64,000 nt of DNA from Pithys albifrons albifrons. Taxonomy: Eukaryota > Chordata > Aves > Passeriformes > Thamnophilidae. The translations under genes were made by a program, and so were the position numbers. The DNA is taken from positions 4,612,160-4,676,159 of the forward strand of contig NC_092465.1 in assembly GCF_047495875.1 (NCBI RefSeq), written 5' to 3'. The notes beneath the pieces are model-generated. The model saw only the letters and a program-made list of their open reading frames with translations. It was not told where the DNA came from and did no database searches. Of the stretch, positions 47,491 through 60,880 are shown piece after piece. Each line of letters starts with the position of its first letter. Position 1 is the first letter of the stretch.

Positions 47491-49781
47491 AGTGCTATCT
47501 TTCTCAGTTCAGGCATGTATTATTTGCATGAAAACATTGCTTGCAAAATTAAGGAGGAATTGGAGAGTCACATCCCTTAAGAGGTAGGATTTCTTATAGG
47601 TCTTACTCTGTTCCGAGAAATCTTCTGGCGCTACTCATTTTTCAGTGAACTGGAGAAGTTGGTTTGCCACTTCTTCCCTCACCCCTCTCATAGCTGAAGA
47701 TTTTCTACACAACAGAAAGACCTAAATAGAATTTGACCTAAACCAAGCACTTATTATGTGGAAGTCAAAACTCCTGAGAACAAAGTGGTGGAGGCAGCAC
47801 AAAGGATCTGATGTTTGTTAGATTTAATGAGCTACACACACTTGTCTATAAGATGTCACCCCACCACTGTAAACTTGGTTTTCTGAGCAGCCCTCCATTA
47901 AGGATGGTCTGGAGTCAAAATCTCAGGAGTAACTGGATAATTGGGGCATCAGACCCTGGCATTAAGGACTCACAAATACCCTTTTTTGGCCCTGCCACTA
48001 TTTCATGGAAGAGCAGTAGGCATCTCCACAACCTCAGGACAGAAAGACACAGACCCCACACAAAAGAGATCAGCTCAAATAGTCAACCTCTCTGCTCAAT
48101 GATGTTATCAGAGCACAGAAAAGGCTTTTCTTCAAGTTAAAAGTTTCCTTTCAGTTAATACTCCCTCCACCCTCAGGTCACCAAATGATTTATGCTTGTG
48201 ATTTTACAGCCAAACTGGTCCCTGATGGTAATTTGACAAGCCAACTGGTGAATCCTTAAACACTTTCCTGTTAAAGTGACTAGACAGAGTTGAAACTGTG
48301 CATTAGGGCGTCAATCACAGAAACCATCTGTTCTAACAGGGCTTTTTGTTCTTTCCAAATTTGAGCTTTCTGAATGAGGTGCTGACTGTTTTATAAAATA
48401 CTGACAAGAATCAGTATACAAGAAATTACCTATTCAGCATCTCTAAGAGATGAGAATTGACAGTAGTCAGTTAACAAGTAAAGATGTTTTGAATGATTAA
48501 GATTACCGAGGATGAGTTGTAGAGTCTCTTCGTTAATTCTGTATTAAATTAACCTTCCTAGCACTTACAGTTTGAGAATTGCTTTGCAAAACATTGCACA
48601 CGAGCCTTAAGTACAAGATGTTATTTCCCATGGCTATTCACAACAGCCATAAAATAAATCTGGGATCTGGATGAGCTTTGTTGTCTTTCCACAACACAGT
48701 ATTCTATGGTAATTTTATTTTTGGCTGTGAATGACTCACTATCAGCATCAACTTTTCATTTATCACCCTAATATTTCAAAACTAAGAAAGAGTGATTCAG
48801 AGCAGTTATTAAGAGAACCTTTTCCCTCGTGATAGCAGTCAAGCAGGGAAGCAGCTTGCCCATCTCCAGCCTCCCAGGCTAGCAGGATCCACATGGAGCA
48901 AGCCCCTGGCAAGTGGGTCAGATCCCAAAATTGGCCTTCTGGAACAGGAAGCCTGAGCCAAGACCTCCTGGACCCCCTTCCCACTTAAATAACTCTGCAA
49001 CCCTCAGTTCCCAAAATAGTCAACTTTCTCACAATATTCCACCATTATAATTTATAGACATTAGGCTGATCCTACCTTGCCTTAGATATACAAATGCTGC
49101 CCAATCCTCCACAATTTTAAGGCAGTCATTATATTGATTTATTTCCCACCAAACTCCACCCCGATCTCTGCTTTTTCCCCTTTAGCAGAGCTGACACTGA
49201 CTTACCACACCAGGTTTTTCTGGAAAGATAAAATTTTATTTTCCTAGAATTTTTTCCTTTCAGATTCTCTAAAGGTATTTTGATTGACAGCAGATTACCA
49301 CAGGAAAAAATACAAATATTTTGGACATGGTTATTTTGAAATTTTATGCGCTTCTGTAGGTATATGTCATTACCATTCCAAACTTCTTACAGAAAACTAA
49401 CCAATCTCCTTTTGGATATCTGAAGTTTGAGGAGACACTTTCCTATATTGAGAACACAATGAGTATAGATAGAAACAGATAATACTGAGAATTCAAAAAG
49501 AAAGAGCATTTTAATATCAGGCTCCTGCTAAACTACAAAGAGATTGGTCTTCATTTTATCCTGAAAGTAGCAGCTACCAGGTTTCTTTACACTGTACTTC
49601 CTATAGATCTTTATCAATACTTTTCATACATACATAGCCTCTCCAATATAGTCCTTTTATCCTTCATGATATTGGAATACTCCACAATTACCTCTTGGTG
49701 TGCAGCTGCAGAAGGTACAATTCCTTCCCAACACACAGCATGAAAAATACACAAAGACAGAAACAATTCTAAGAGAAAGTA
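47491..49781. other. Unique sequence, nothing recognised
   Basis: No repeat family, RNA gene or exon recognised. Confidence 0.45.
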
Positions 49782-50304
49782 ATACCATAGAATCCTAGAA
49801 TGGTTTGGGTTAGAAGGCAGCTTAAAGATCATTTAGTTCCAACCCCCAGCCATGAGCAGGGACACCTTCCATTAGCCCAGGTTGCTCCAAGCCCCATCTA
49901 AGCTGGCCTTGAACACTTCCAGGGATGGGGCAGCCACAGCTTCTCTGGGCAACCTGTGTCAGAGCCTCAGCAGGCTCACAGTAAAGTATTTCTTCCTAAT
50001 ATCTAAGCTAAACCTGCCCTTCAATTTGAAGACATTTCCCCCTGGTCCTGTCACTCCAGGACCTTGTCCAAAGTTCCTCTCCAGCTCTCTTGAAGCCCCT
50101 GTAGGTACTGGAAAGGGCTCTAAAGGTTCCTCTGGAGCCTTCTCTTCTCCAGGATGAGCACCTCCATCTCTGTCTCTATAGCAGAGAGGTTCCAGCCCTT
50201 GGAGCACCTTTCTGGTTTTTCTCTGGACCACTCCAGCAGGTCCACATCCTTCTTGTGTTGGGGGTCCCAGAGCTACATACAATGTTCCAAGTGGGGGTCT
50301 CACT
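49782..50304 (-). mobile_element. CR1 LINE, longest copy in the window (3' ~520 bp)
   Basis: CR1 encodes an endonuclease/reverse transcriptase in ORF2; this copy keeps only the last part of ORF2 and the 3' UTR. The 3' end shows the octamer remnant CATAGAATCCTAGAATGG. Then follow GAAGGCAGCTTAAAGATC, CCAGGTTGCTCCAAGCC, TTCTCTGGGCAACCTGTG, TTGAAGACATTTCCCCC, a CTTCTCTTCTCCAGG block and CTCCAGCAGGTCCACATC. Translation of the minus strand gives LDIRKKYFTV, the well-known CR1 ORF2 C-terminal pattern. The open frame 49959-50384 is largely this remnant. No clear flanking duplication is visible, as usual for CR1. Confidence 0.96.
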
Positions 50305-50559
50305 TTAGGGAAGAAATTGCCCATTAATACCTCCCTTTTATGTGTTGATATACAAAAGAAGAAATGGCTGAGTGAACATGACACTACAATTTATTTTTCT
50401 GTATTAAAAAGTATGAAACTACAAATACATTACAATAGAGCACAGCATTCCTTTCTGCCAGCAGGCTGTGAAGCTCAGGATGCTCTAGGTGTTCTCTGCA
50501 AGGCTGCTCAACAGACTGCAGGAATAGAACAGACCTTCACTCCATGAAATCCTGCTGAC
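50305..50559. other. Unique sequence, nothing recognised
   Basis: Short interval; nothing recognised. Confidence 0.4.
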
Positions 50560-50740
50560 AGCTCGGAGCTGAAAGCTGCAGTTTCTTGTCCCCTTAAGAT
50601 AACACAATTGCTTGGATGCACAACATCTTAGGCAGTTTATGAGGCAGTGATCAATCTCTGATTGACAATTCTAATTAGCAGCTCTCTTATGTGCAACATT
50701 ATGGCATTTTATAGCAACTTTCTCCTGGATATTAAACCTC
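50560..50740. promoter_or_regulatory. Candidate element with PBX/MEIS-like and homeodomain sites
   Basis: TGATTGACA at 50659-50667 matches the PBX/MEIS (TGATTGACAG) class. TAATTAG follows at 50672-50678, and TGATCAATC precedes it. The block is non-repetitive. Regulatory role is inference. Confidence 0.25.
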
Positions 50741-50802
50741 CACAGCAATGTTATATAAAATAAAGTACTTTATAGATCATTTGATACCCAATGTTATCAA
50801 TT

Positions 50803-50904
50803 ATGTTTGTTTATACTGAAAGGCTTTGTTGGTATTGTAATATGCTTGTTTTGATGTTTGTTTATCCTGAAAGGCTTTGTTGGTATTGTAATATGCTGGT
50901 TTTC
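50803..50904 (+). repeat. 51-bp tandem duplication, 48/51 identical
   Basis: Unit 50803-50853 is repeated at 50854-50904 with three substitutions (A/C, T/G, and the last base G/C). The core TGAAAGGCTTTGTTGGTATT is identical in both. Confidence 0.96.
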
Positions 50905-53900
50905 ATATAAAAATTCCTATCTATAATACCTCAGTATATCTTCTAAGACCTCAACTTTTCTTTGTGAAGAGCTCCTGGCATTCGAGGCTGACACAGGAGG
51001 AGAGCTCCTGTGTGCTGTTATTGCTGTTTCCAGAACACAGTGTATTTCAGGTATAAGGTTTTGTACATTTAGATATGCTTTTTCCCCCCTTCCAACAGAG
51101 GTGATTCATAATGGAATACAGTAATCATAAGAAAAATGACATCTGTTTAAAAATATGGTTCTCTGTTACAGTCACGATGAGATATCACATTTGGCTTGGT
51201 TGAAAACATGCTAGAAAATGGTGTTCATTTGAGATGTGTTAGGAAATGTCTAAACATATTTTTCATGGAATAACAACTTTCCCTCCAAACCCACCACAAA
51301 CTAGGCAGTAATTACACAGCAGGATCATAGCTTAGCATCCCCATTAGAATTTGGAACTAGTAGACCAAGGTCCATGAGAACTACAAGAAATAAGCTCTCT
51401 TTTGAGTCATTGAGTTTCCCACCTGTATTGAATATGAGTTTGTTTCAGGGTGTGTTTTTCTCCCTGATATTTCTTTTGGAAAACTAGGCTTTCCATCATA
51501 CAGAAGGTGATAAATTACTGAGGAAAACACAGTATCTTTTCTTGTCATATGTGTGGCTTGTACCAGAGATCTGTTTTCCCTGGTGTTCTTGGAGGAAGAG
51601 ACAGTATATAAAATAAAGTTTTCCTCCCCCATCCCCAGAAATCCCAGAACAGCAATTTGAGCTTAAATGTTACCTTAAGCATACTTTAAATTAACCACTG
51701 AACACTACCCAAAACTAAATTTAAAGATGAGGAATCAGCAAAAACTTTGTAACAACACCAAAAAAAGGGGAAAAAAAAAGATTGCAAAGTACAGATAAGG
51801 AGGTTGGTGATATATACACTTGAAATACTAGATATCAGCAGACAGAATGCAAAGCACAGCAGGGCAGTTACAACTCAGTGCCATTCATCTTTTAAATGAT
51901 AGGACTTCTCTAATTTTATGAAGTATCTGTCATATCAAATGCTTCCTGGTTCCATGAAAAATTTCTTTGATTTCCATCCCGTAGGATTTTGATGTACAGT
52001 ACCATGCTGCCTCCATATCAGGATTAATGCTGGAATTATAAATAAACCACTCAATATTTAGGACTATTGATGGTGGTGACACCCAGAAAGCTGAATTCTC
52101 TCACTGCACAATAACTCTACAGTATTGCACAAGACCAGGAGCTGTACAGGGAGGATGTCCTCTATTTTATTCAGAAGGCAAGAGTGCCTGAAGGCACATT
52201 GATTTCAAACTTACTTTGCAAGTTCCCATTTGAATATTATAAATCCTCCCTGTAAATTGAAAAAAAAAATTTCCTTTGGAAATTAGTCAGGAGGCAATGT
52301 ATGTGCATATATCTGATACACAGGCACACAGACATATGAAAATGTTATTTGAGAGGAGAGATTGTATTGCATTAATAAAAGCAAAGATAAAAATTCAAAT
52401 AGGAGCATCAGCATAACCAATCTCTCCAGTCACGTGGACTGTGCAGGAGTTAAGCCACCCAAGCTGCCCTTTGGCTTTCCCCATCAGGTTACCCTTTTCC
52501 TGCACTCTGGGCACCTCCTGCTCTCTGGCTCAGGGATTTTTCCTGTGGCTGCCAGCCCCAATCACTATTTGTGCTGCCAGGTGCTCTGCTCATCCTCTGC
52601 TAATAAGGCATTTCTTCTGCTCGGCTGAAAAACTTTGTCTTTTGCTACTTTGGCAGGTTTCATTGCCTCCTACCTATTCCTTCTCACCCTCATCCCCCTC
52701 CTCTGCTGCCAAAACGCACCTTCCTCAAGCCACTTTTTCTCCATTTCTCTTCCATAACACTCATATAGAGCAATTTCAAATAACCCTGGCCCCCAAACCT
52801 CAGGGAGAACCCCTCTCTGCTACACCTTCAGCATGTTACATTTTAGCTTTAAAATGAGTTTTCCCATGACACAAACCCATTTATGTCAAACATTTTCATT
52901 CAACCTACTAAACAATGAAGCCTTGTTCAGATTTCAACAGGATTCTCCCTTCTACAAGTGAAAAATAAAAAAGAACTACCAAAATTTGCTTCATTTGTCA
53001 AATAGAAATAATAAGTGGCAAAGAATGCAAATACCCTATACAATTGGCACTTGGAGATAGGGAGGCATCAGCCTTACCCATCCTGAAATCATTGTTAAAT
53101 TTGGCTTCACTAACAGTGTCTCAGACAAGGATAAATCTTCCTTCTCATCCGCATTCAAGCACAGTTTAGAACTCTACTGCTTGATCTACCCTTCTGCTAT
53201 TCTCTGTTGAGTTTTGGTAGAGAGATGTATAAAATATGCAGCACAGAGAGGTGGTGCAAACTGGAGGATGTGTGTTTACTCCTGCTTTGATGGAGGGAAA
53301 ATACATCTCTCATCTATTCTCCTTGGACTGCAAAGGCAGGAAGAAGGAGATCCATGGTTAACCTTTGGAAAGGAGAGTGCTATTAGCTCAAATAAAGAAT
53401 TCCAGTATTTTTTTTTAAATGGTTTCAATAGTTGATTAAAATTGTGTGACCTTCCCTATGTAGCAGAAACACCGCCACAATTTTTCAGGTGTTGAGGTCA
53501 TGGAGTTAGTTTACATTTTAACTGTATAATATACCTCAACTTCTACTTTCTTCTGTCTTATCTTTTTTAGTACATGTATAGACACATACAATGAGTCAAC
53601 TCTTGTGGTATATCTTAATATTTCTCAACTTCTGCTGTTCATTTTTTTCTAGTTTGCTTGGGTGGTTACCCAAAATTGAAGCATTTACATATAAAGAACA
53701 GTGAAATATAAAACATTAATTTGCATTTTAACTTTAATTTTTTCTCAGATACTTTATATCACTCCATAAAATTTAAAGCTATTAGATTTTAATTTAAAAC
53801 CTTCACTTATATTGAATTTTACAGCTGGTCTTATTTAAAATAGACCTTCAGTATAATAGATGTTGTAATTTAAGATCACCTATAAAATATATAGAAGAAC

Positions 53901-54015
53901 CACCTTCTGATGTTTGTCTCCTGTACCAGGTCGATTTTACTGACATGGCCTCAAAAATTAGTTTAGCCTTGACAAGGAAGTTATACCAAAATGCTCTTTT
54001 ATTTCTCTTTATCAT
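50905..54015. other. Unique sequence, nothing recognised
   Basis: Opens 52362-52628 and 52441-52857 overlap in a C/T-rich stretch and are unsupported. No repeat family recognised. Confidence 0.45.
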
Positions 54016-54090
54016 TGTATAGATAGGAAATTGGGTAACAGAAAACTCAATTGCCTAAGATTATCTAGATGGTTATCTGGGAACTCAGGA
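54016..54090 (-). repeat. Possible MIR-type SINE relic
   Basis: TGTATAGATAGGAAATTGGG, GAAAACTCAATTGCCTAAG and GGGAACTCAGGA roughly follow the reverse complement of the MIR core (ACAGATGAGGAAACTGAGG, CAGAGAGGTTAAGTAACTTG). Low identity. Confidence 0.35.
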
Positions 54091-55904
54091 GTAAAGAAGG
54101 GGATTGACTATGCAACATTCATCTCTTCCAACACCTGTGCCTTCCCAACAGATCTTATCTCCTGCATCATATCAGTTAAAAACAATGCCCAGAAGATAAA
54201 TAGACATGTCAGACAGCAGCCCTGCCTGCTGCTTTTCATCAGAAATGCAAACAAGGACTGACCTGCACCACTTCTGCTGATCTCAAACCAGAGTGCATCT
54301 CCTTCAGAAGCCAGGCCAAGGAACTCAAGTCGATGACCGTGGATAAAAGCTCTTCCGATAAACCCTCAATCCATTAAATCAAATGGCGACTCTAAATTGA
54401 TGAAAATTATAATAAATTATTTCTTAATCCTGCTGTATCAATCTATCATATGTGGTACTACAACACAATGAGCAGTAGCACTAAAAGCTTTGTGAAGGTC
54501 ATCTCGTCTTCACTCAGAGCTCAGCGGTGACTGGGGGTGGGAGAGGAGTTAGAGCAGAGGACAGAGGAGTGATGGGTCACAACTTCTGTGCATTGGGAAG
54601 GACCTCCTGCTGGCATTGTGCTGGGAAAAGTGACACTCAAAGGTTGACAGTGCCATAGATAAGACTAGCCCATTCTACTTACTTCAAGGAACGCAGGGAA
54701 CAGGATACATCCTCAAATTTAGGGAATATTTATTGATAGCAATCCCTGTGCTATTGTTACTAACAAGACTGTGAAGCATAAAAACCCATTAGTCTGCTGC
54801 TGACAGGGTAGTTACTTTGAACTCTGCTCGCTTGTGATTATCATATTAATTTAGGAAATGGCAGTAGTCAAGTCTTGAAGAGTGTTAACAGATGTTTTTT
54901 AAATAATGAGAAATCAAAAGTAATGGCTTTTTTCAAAATTCTTAGAATTCATAAAAGGAGGAAAGCGGTAGCTCTAAGGAACATACATAGATATATTTAT
55001 TATTAATTAAACAAAAGCATTCTAATCCAAGAAACATACCACAGAACACTTTCTGATATGTTTTTTTATCCAACACAGAACCTGCCAATTTTTACTATTA
55101 TACATTTCTGCCCAAAGTATTTCTCACCGGTACTTCTGGATTCAGGCACTTATCTCACCATCAGCTGACAAACTGTGGTGTTGAGGATCCGTTAACCTGG
55201 ATCCTTATTACCTTGGACTGTTTCTCTACTTCAGTAGCACAAAGAAGAGGAATAAATCCTCCAAGGAAGTGCCTGAAGTGGGACAGCATGAGGAGTTACA
55301 TGAGGCAGCCATGGGAAAAATGCCTGTCCGGGTATCTCAGGCAATTCAACCTTCCCCTTGCTGCCTCTGGGTGGAAATCCCAACGTGTGCTCATCAGGAT
55401 GGTGATCTCTCCTCACACTCTGTTGACTTTCAGTAACACATGGGAACTTCCCAAAGATTTATACTTTTCTAAGCACATACAGTTTTGCATTAGGACAGTG
55501 ACATCATTACAAGTCCCCCTTCCTTTTATGTTGAATGTTAAGAGCCTGAAAAGACCAAATGAGTTTTTCTACAATTCTACAAATCCTGGGGAGTTCGATC
55601 CAGTGAATACTCAGATCTTTATTTTATAGTCTATGCTTCACAGGTCAACTGAGCACTTTATCTACCCATCATGTATGCTCTGAGCTGCAACATTTGAGAG
55701 ATTTAAACCCAAAAATGAACTAAGAAATTTTTGACTGAGTTGAATTTCACTGCAGACATTTTTCTGAACCTCAGCACACTCACAAAAGGCAAATCTGTTG
55801 GGAATACTGCATGAAAGGGTGTTGCCATCAGGTTTTGAGACCAGTATTGAAGACTCAAGACTTCAGATAAAACCCCAAAGTTTTGAAGTCCTCCTTGTAG
55901 TTAG
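54091..55904. other. Unique sequence, nothing recognised
   Basis: An open frame at 55213-55629 (138 codons) resembles no family. AGGATCC and GGATCCT flank GTTAACCT at 55184-55205 as a short inverted repeat. Confidence 0.45.
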
Positions 55905-56100
55905 TAATTTACATTTATCCAGCCATACAAGCAATTCATAACATTTTATATTTTTAATAGAAATAAATCTTGCAGCATCCCTGTGAGTAGAAACTTAATA
56001 CACTCATTTTACAGATGAGGAAACTTAAGCACAGAGAAAAGTAAATGACTAACAAATTGACATTTACTTTCAATATAAAATGGACTCTCAGACATCTAAG
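55905..56100 (-). mobile_element. MIR-type SINE
   Basis: CATCCCTGTGAGTAGAAAC, then CATTTTACAGATGAGGAAAC, TTAAGCACAGAGAAAAGTAA is a clear reverse complement of the MIR core and 3' region (56007-56036 is nearly intact). The upstream part (TTTACATTTATCC) fits the MIR tail (ATAAATGT-type) loosely. MIRs are old amniote SINEs dependent on L2; this copy is inactive. Confidence 0.75.
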
Positions 56101-57787
56101 TGATGGCTTAAGGATTCACATTCAGAAATGAGCATTTTTCTCCAATTAAAGTAGGAATTGTCAAACATACAAATACATAAACCACTAAAAATAACCGAGC
56201 CAACATCTTAGGTTAATTAAAAGACTTGTAACTTCTACCTGGTAACTTTCCAAACAGCAACCCTAGGAGGAGAGCACAGGTCTAAATATTAATAGCAGGC
56301 TTTTTGCTACTGGGCCTGCTATTACTGGAAAGAGAAGCAATTATTTCTGGCTTAAAGAGTGTTTGGTTGGGAAGTTTATTTATCATCCTTGTAAATAAAT
56401 TAAAAAAAAATCAATTCATAAATAGAAGCACAGTAGGACAGTTTGCAACTGCTGTTGCCAAAAGTTGGTCCATCTCAATAAATGAAAAATAGCTAAATGC
56501 CGTTTGTGTAATTTTTTTTGTAACAGGATATTCCTCAATAGTTTTTTAGATATGAGGCACTTTTATGTTTTCCCTAGACTGTGAACCCAGGGCATACATT
56601 TCATTTTGATTTTTTTTTGTGCCTTCAAAGTTTGGTCATGTCATGCCACCTTCACCCACCTGCCACTTCCCAAACCTCTTTTCTTGTTCTGGAGTACAAA
56701 GGATGGCCCAGACAATGCAGAAATCATTCAAATCACATCTCCAGCACACACTCCCACACACACATTGGATCTGCTATGGCTTGCACTGCTTCTATCCCCT
56801 GCAATAAATTTTAATCAGATACTTTGTACCCTGTTGTACTCTTGTCTGAAACCATCCAAAGTGCTGTTGTTGCTAAGGAAACCACTTCCCGGTATCCTCA
56901 CACTCGGCTCCACTGCCTCCTTCCCTCTCTTCTCTCTCCACCCTTTCCTTCTTCCCATTTTAACTTGGCTCCAAGGGGCAAGTCTGGCACCACATTAAGA
57001 GCACTGAGCTCACCTACCCTCTCTTCCCTTGGGGTGCAAACTCACTTGTAGCACATGAGATGTCACTGCAACCAGACTTTTTGGTATTTAAAGTACAGCC
57101 ATCCCTGCACAAGCCCATTATGTTTGATTAGTCTCTGTACAACAAGAGACAAGCTGATCCCAATGGCCTGAAACAGTGAGGAGGAGCTCTAACTCACCAT
57201 GGGAAAAAAAAATAAGGCAAAATCTCAGCTCTGGGCTTTTCTTGCAGAAGATGAGAGAAGAAAAATATGGGACAGAATACACAGCTTGACTATGCAAGTG
57301 CTTGAGTATTTTTTCCTTAGGAATAAAGTTCCGGACCCATTTACTCTCCACAGAGCCCTCTCACCATGCCAGCCCCACTACAGGAAGAGCTGTTTACCTT
57401 TTTCAGAGAAATCAAGTCCCTCGAGCCATTTGACTGTAGAATTGATTTCTGACCCTTTGCTTCCTTCCAGGCTCCTGATGTTTAAATCATGCAGCGGTGA
57501 GCAGACCACAGACCCAGCTCGTGTTTAGGGTTATGTTCTCAAAGCTGCAAGTGCTGCATGCAGAGCACAGTTCCATCACCACAAAAGCAAGGAAAAACTA
57601 AAGAGTGGAAAATTTGGCTTTTGCCACATTCCTCCTGTATGCCCCAAACCAGAAGGCAGAACTGTACGCCAAGGTGTTGACTGAGAAAGGCACAGTCAGG
57701 AAAGAAAGTAAACAAAAATTAGAGTGCTTTTTTCTATAGGAATTGATAAAATGGCATTTGAATAACATTTCAATTTCTCTTCTGTGA
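56101..57787. other. Unique sequence with pyrimidine-rich parts
   Basis: A C/T-rich run at about 56905-56965. Overlapping open frames around 56581-57051 arise from it. No repeat family recognised. Confidence 0.45.
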
Positions 57788-57828
57788 TTTTTTTTTTCCG
57801 GGGTGGGGGGGGGGCGGCGGAGAAGGAA
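57788..57828 (+). repeat. T10 / G-rich tract, potential G-quadruplex
   Basis: Ten T (57788-57797), CC, then GGGGT followed by ten G (57805-57814) and CGGCGG. At least four G3 runs are available on the plus strand with very short loops, enough for a G-quadruplex. Confidence 0.8.
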
Positions 57829-60816
57829 ATTTGTTCAACACACACAACTCTTTAGTGGAAGGACTCTCTAGTGGAAGGACCCCTTTTAACTATCCATTAT
57901 GCTTGTCAGCAATGGAAATTTTGATGCATTTCCCCTTTTACTACAGTCATTACTCTTCCCCCCATGTTGCTTTTCCTGTTTATCACATTAACCATTGTAC
58001 AGCAGGATGTAGAAGAAGAATAAGGCAAAATCCAGAGCTAAAGAGCAAACAACCTCTAATATTATAGAGCCTTCTCCGTGTTTTTGCTTTTCCAAACCAA
58101 AGTCTCATTGCCATTAGTATTGAGTGTAAGGATCCTGCTGGGTCTGTTGCGGTTGTCCTATTGACTTTCTCTGGATGAATAAGTTCCTGTCAAGAGCAGC
58201 ACTAAATATCCACTTTAGAAAAGCACTTTTAGCCATAAAGAGCACATTTTCCCTTCCTTTCTAGAGTCAGAGCCAGCGCTGCAAAGCACAATGAAAGTGC
58301 AGTCTTTGGAGACAGATATAATTATAAGTAAATACTTCACAGGCATTAATTAGCAACATTTTTTCACCTGTGTTTTGTATAGGGAGTCAAACATCCCTCA
58401 GCAGAATTTGCTGCTGCTCCTATACTTGCTACTAACACTTCACAAGTAATAATTACACTAAACCCTTATACTGCACCAAGCTTCAGACACTTGAATAATA
58501 TCAATCCAAAGTTGTTAGTTGTGGCTTTTTTTCCTAGTAAAAAGCAGCTAAGATACTGATTCCAAATCAACCACATGGCAGCTTCTTCATATTTCCTTGT
58601 GGTTAGGAACTGATTCAGAGATAGACCCATCACAGAAAAATTTCATGAAATTCCAGAATGATTATATAGGATTTCAGCTAATTATCTGGAGGAAGAAAAA
58701 CCAAAACCGATAGGAATGAAGCAATGGCTCATCTGCATTCAGCATCAGAACCATAGGATGAAGGCTAAAGAAAAAATCCCTACAGAAACAGCTCAGCAGA
58801 AGAGACAAAAATAAAGGCCAATGTATTGGTGTACAGACTTGCAGAACAGAAGAGCAAATGCTCACTGAGGAACACAAGCCATGGGTCTGTGTTTGCCAGC
58901 AAAGAGAACAGCCAGTTTCTCTAGGCTGTGTATGTTCAAAGGCTATCCAGCTTTAATTAAGGGTTACTGCTCTCACCCACATAGGCAATACATTACTGGC
59001 ATTGTACAGTAAAGAGACTTGAAGAATTCCTTAAATTATTTTCCATATAATAAATTTCAGAATTCTTGACTCATTTGGCAGAGCTCTGTCCTTTTCTTTA
59101 GCCAGAAAAGATGACGGGTGTCTGTTCCCTTTCCTTCTAGGGATGATGTTCAGACTTAGGGCTCCTATACCAAATACACAGTGGAAAACCCACAGAGTAG
59201 GTCATTCATATTTTGCTAAATTATGACAGAGGCTTTATTCTGGTGCATTTTATCATCAACAAACCTACATGTTATAGCAGGTTCAGAGGCAGGTGGAAGA
59301 GAAATATCAACATATTCATCTGAAAACTAAGATAAACGTTAGGAAGACTGGATTTGTTTTGCATAAGCCTTGTGGCAGCAGAGTGGTCCTGGAGCAGTGA
59401 CGGGAAGTGCTGGCTGCGAAGGCAGACTGGTGGAGAAAACAAGACAGCCACTTATGGCTGTGACTCAGCATCATGATTGTCTTCTGACACGCAGTCTGCT
59501 GCAATCATGTTCTCAAAGGGGTCCTTCACATCAAGTGGCAGAACTTGTATTTTCATTCCTGAACGCCTTCAGATTTGCTTAACCTGGTGCTTGTGAATGC
59601 CTAGATCACCCTGTCCCTTAGCTGGGCAGTGGGGACCATCATTATTACTGCCTTCAGATTTCCATCTGAGATGTGAAGTTTGCTGTTTGAACATAATGAA
59701 TATGCAGTCAGGAGTCAGAAGCTGTCAAAAAAAAATCATGCAGCTATTCACTGGAACAAACAAGAGAGGAGAAATGTCTTAATATCAGAGTTGGTTTGAC
59801 ATTTCCCAGCATAACTGGATCTGGCTGTGGTCTGCAAGAAATCAATCTACAGAGAAACCACAAATATCAGCTAATACCTTGATTCATAAACTTTTATCCA
59901 TGCTGGTATGAAAGTCCTATTAAAGTAAACAGGGTGAGAATCTCAGACTCAAGTTGAAGGACCAGAGCAGGTAAGAAGTCAAGCAGGCTGTTTGAAAGCT
60001 CCCTGGGGAAAAGGGCAGGGGTGTTTCTTGGGAAACAGCCCTTAACCTTTTTCTTTCATACACATTGTCCATCCTGAGCTAATGAGATCACTTAGTGCCT
60101 TAGTTTTAGTAAGGAACACATAAATATTGATCACTACTGGGAAGGTTTCAAAAACCTTTTAAACTGACACATTTTGTTTGGGGCTATTTAATGTTTATTC
60201 ACACATTTTGAAAAGTTTCTGATTCCACCTACCTGACAGATGATTTCATTGAGTATTGCGAATAAGAAGCTTTTCTAGGACTAGGTAAATCGTTGGAAGA
60301 TTTTTGTTTTAAGGACTGCGGTTCACTCCTTTAGATCTGTTATTTTTGACAGGAAGGAAGAAAGGTTAGAGCAGTGTACAGCATAAATAATTTTCAACTA
60401 ATGACCTAAGACTTCAGGGTCAACTCTTTCATGAGTTTATTATTAATCTCTTGACTCCAACTCACTTGTGGTTTCATTTTTGAGAATTGTTTTAAAAGAA
60501 AACAAGGGATATTTTGGTGGGTTTTTTTCCTTTTAGAAAAACATTGTTAGTTTTAGCTCTTTTCGCAGGTTTTCATTGATGAGTGTCTTAATTATGATTT
60601 TCCTGAATGCATGACATGTTTCTGATGAAGAAGGACTTGAGAGCTGTTCAGTTGGTGATAGGTTTTTAACACTAATTGGCTCTACACCAGGAATTATTCT
60701 TACAGGTATTACTACAATGGAATAGAGATAGCCAAGAGGACAGCCACTTATCTAGGGGACAGATACATTAAATATAACAGTGCTTGCAATAACTAATATT
60801 TCAGAAACCTGTGAAA
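57829..60816. other. Unique sequence, nothing certain
   Basis: A small imperfect tandem (TAGTGGAAGGAC twice) lies near 57853-57880. The stretch around 58080-58400, with CATTAATTAGCAAC and ATATAATTATAAG, has the texture of a noncoding element, weakly. No gene recognised. Confidence 0.4.
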
Positions 60817-60880
60817 GTAAATTGGCAGTAAAGAGGCAGAATTGCAACTTGAATTTCCAGGTCTCTGCTCCAAAACTAAG
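60817..60880 (-). repeat. Possible MIR-type SINE relic
   Basis: GTAAATTGGCAGTAAAGAGG, CAGAATTGCAACTTGAATTTC and CAGGTCTCTGCTCCAAAAC resemble the reverse complement of the MIR 5' half (AGTGGCAGAGC.GGATTCGAACCCAGG.CTCTGACTCCA). Confidence 0.4.

Noticed and set aside
49959..50384. 141-codon minus-strand open frame
   Set aside because: It is mostly the decayed end of CR1 ORF2 (LDIRKKYFTV region), not a host gene.
57847..57880. Small tandem (TAGTGGAAGGAC twice)
   Set aside because: Only about 17 bp per unit and two copies; too short to be informative on its own.
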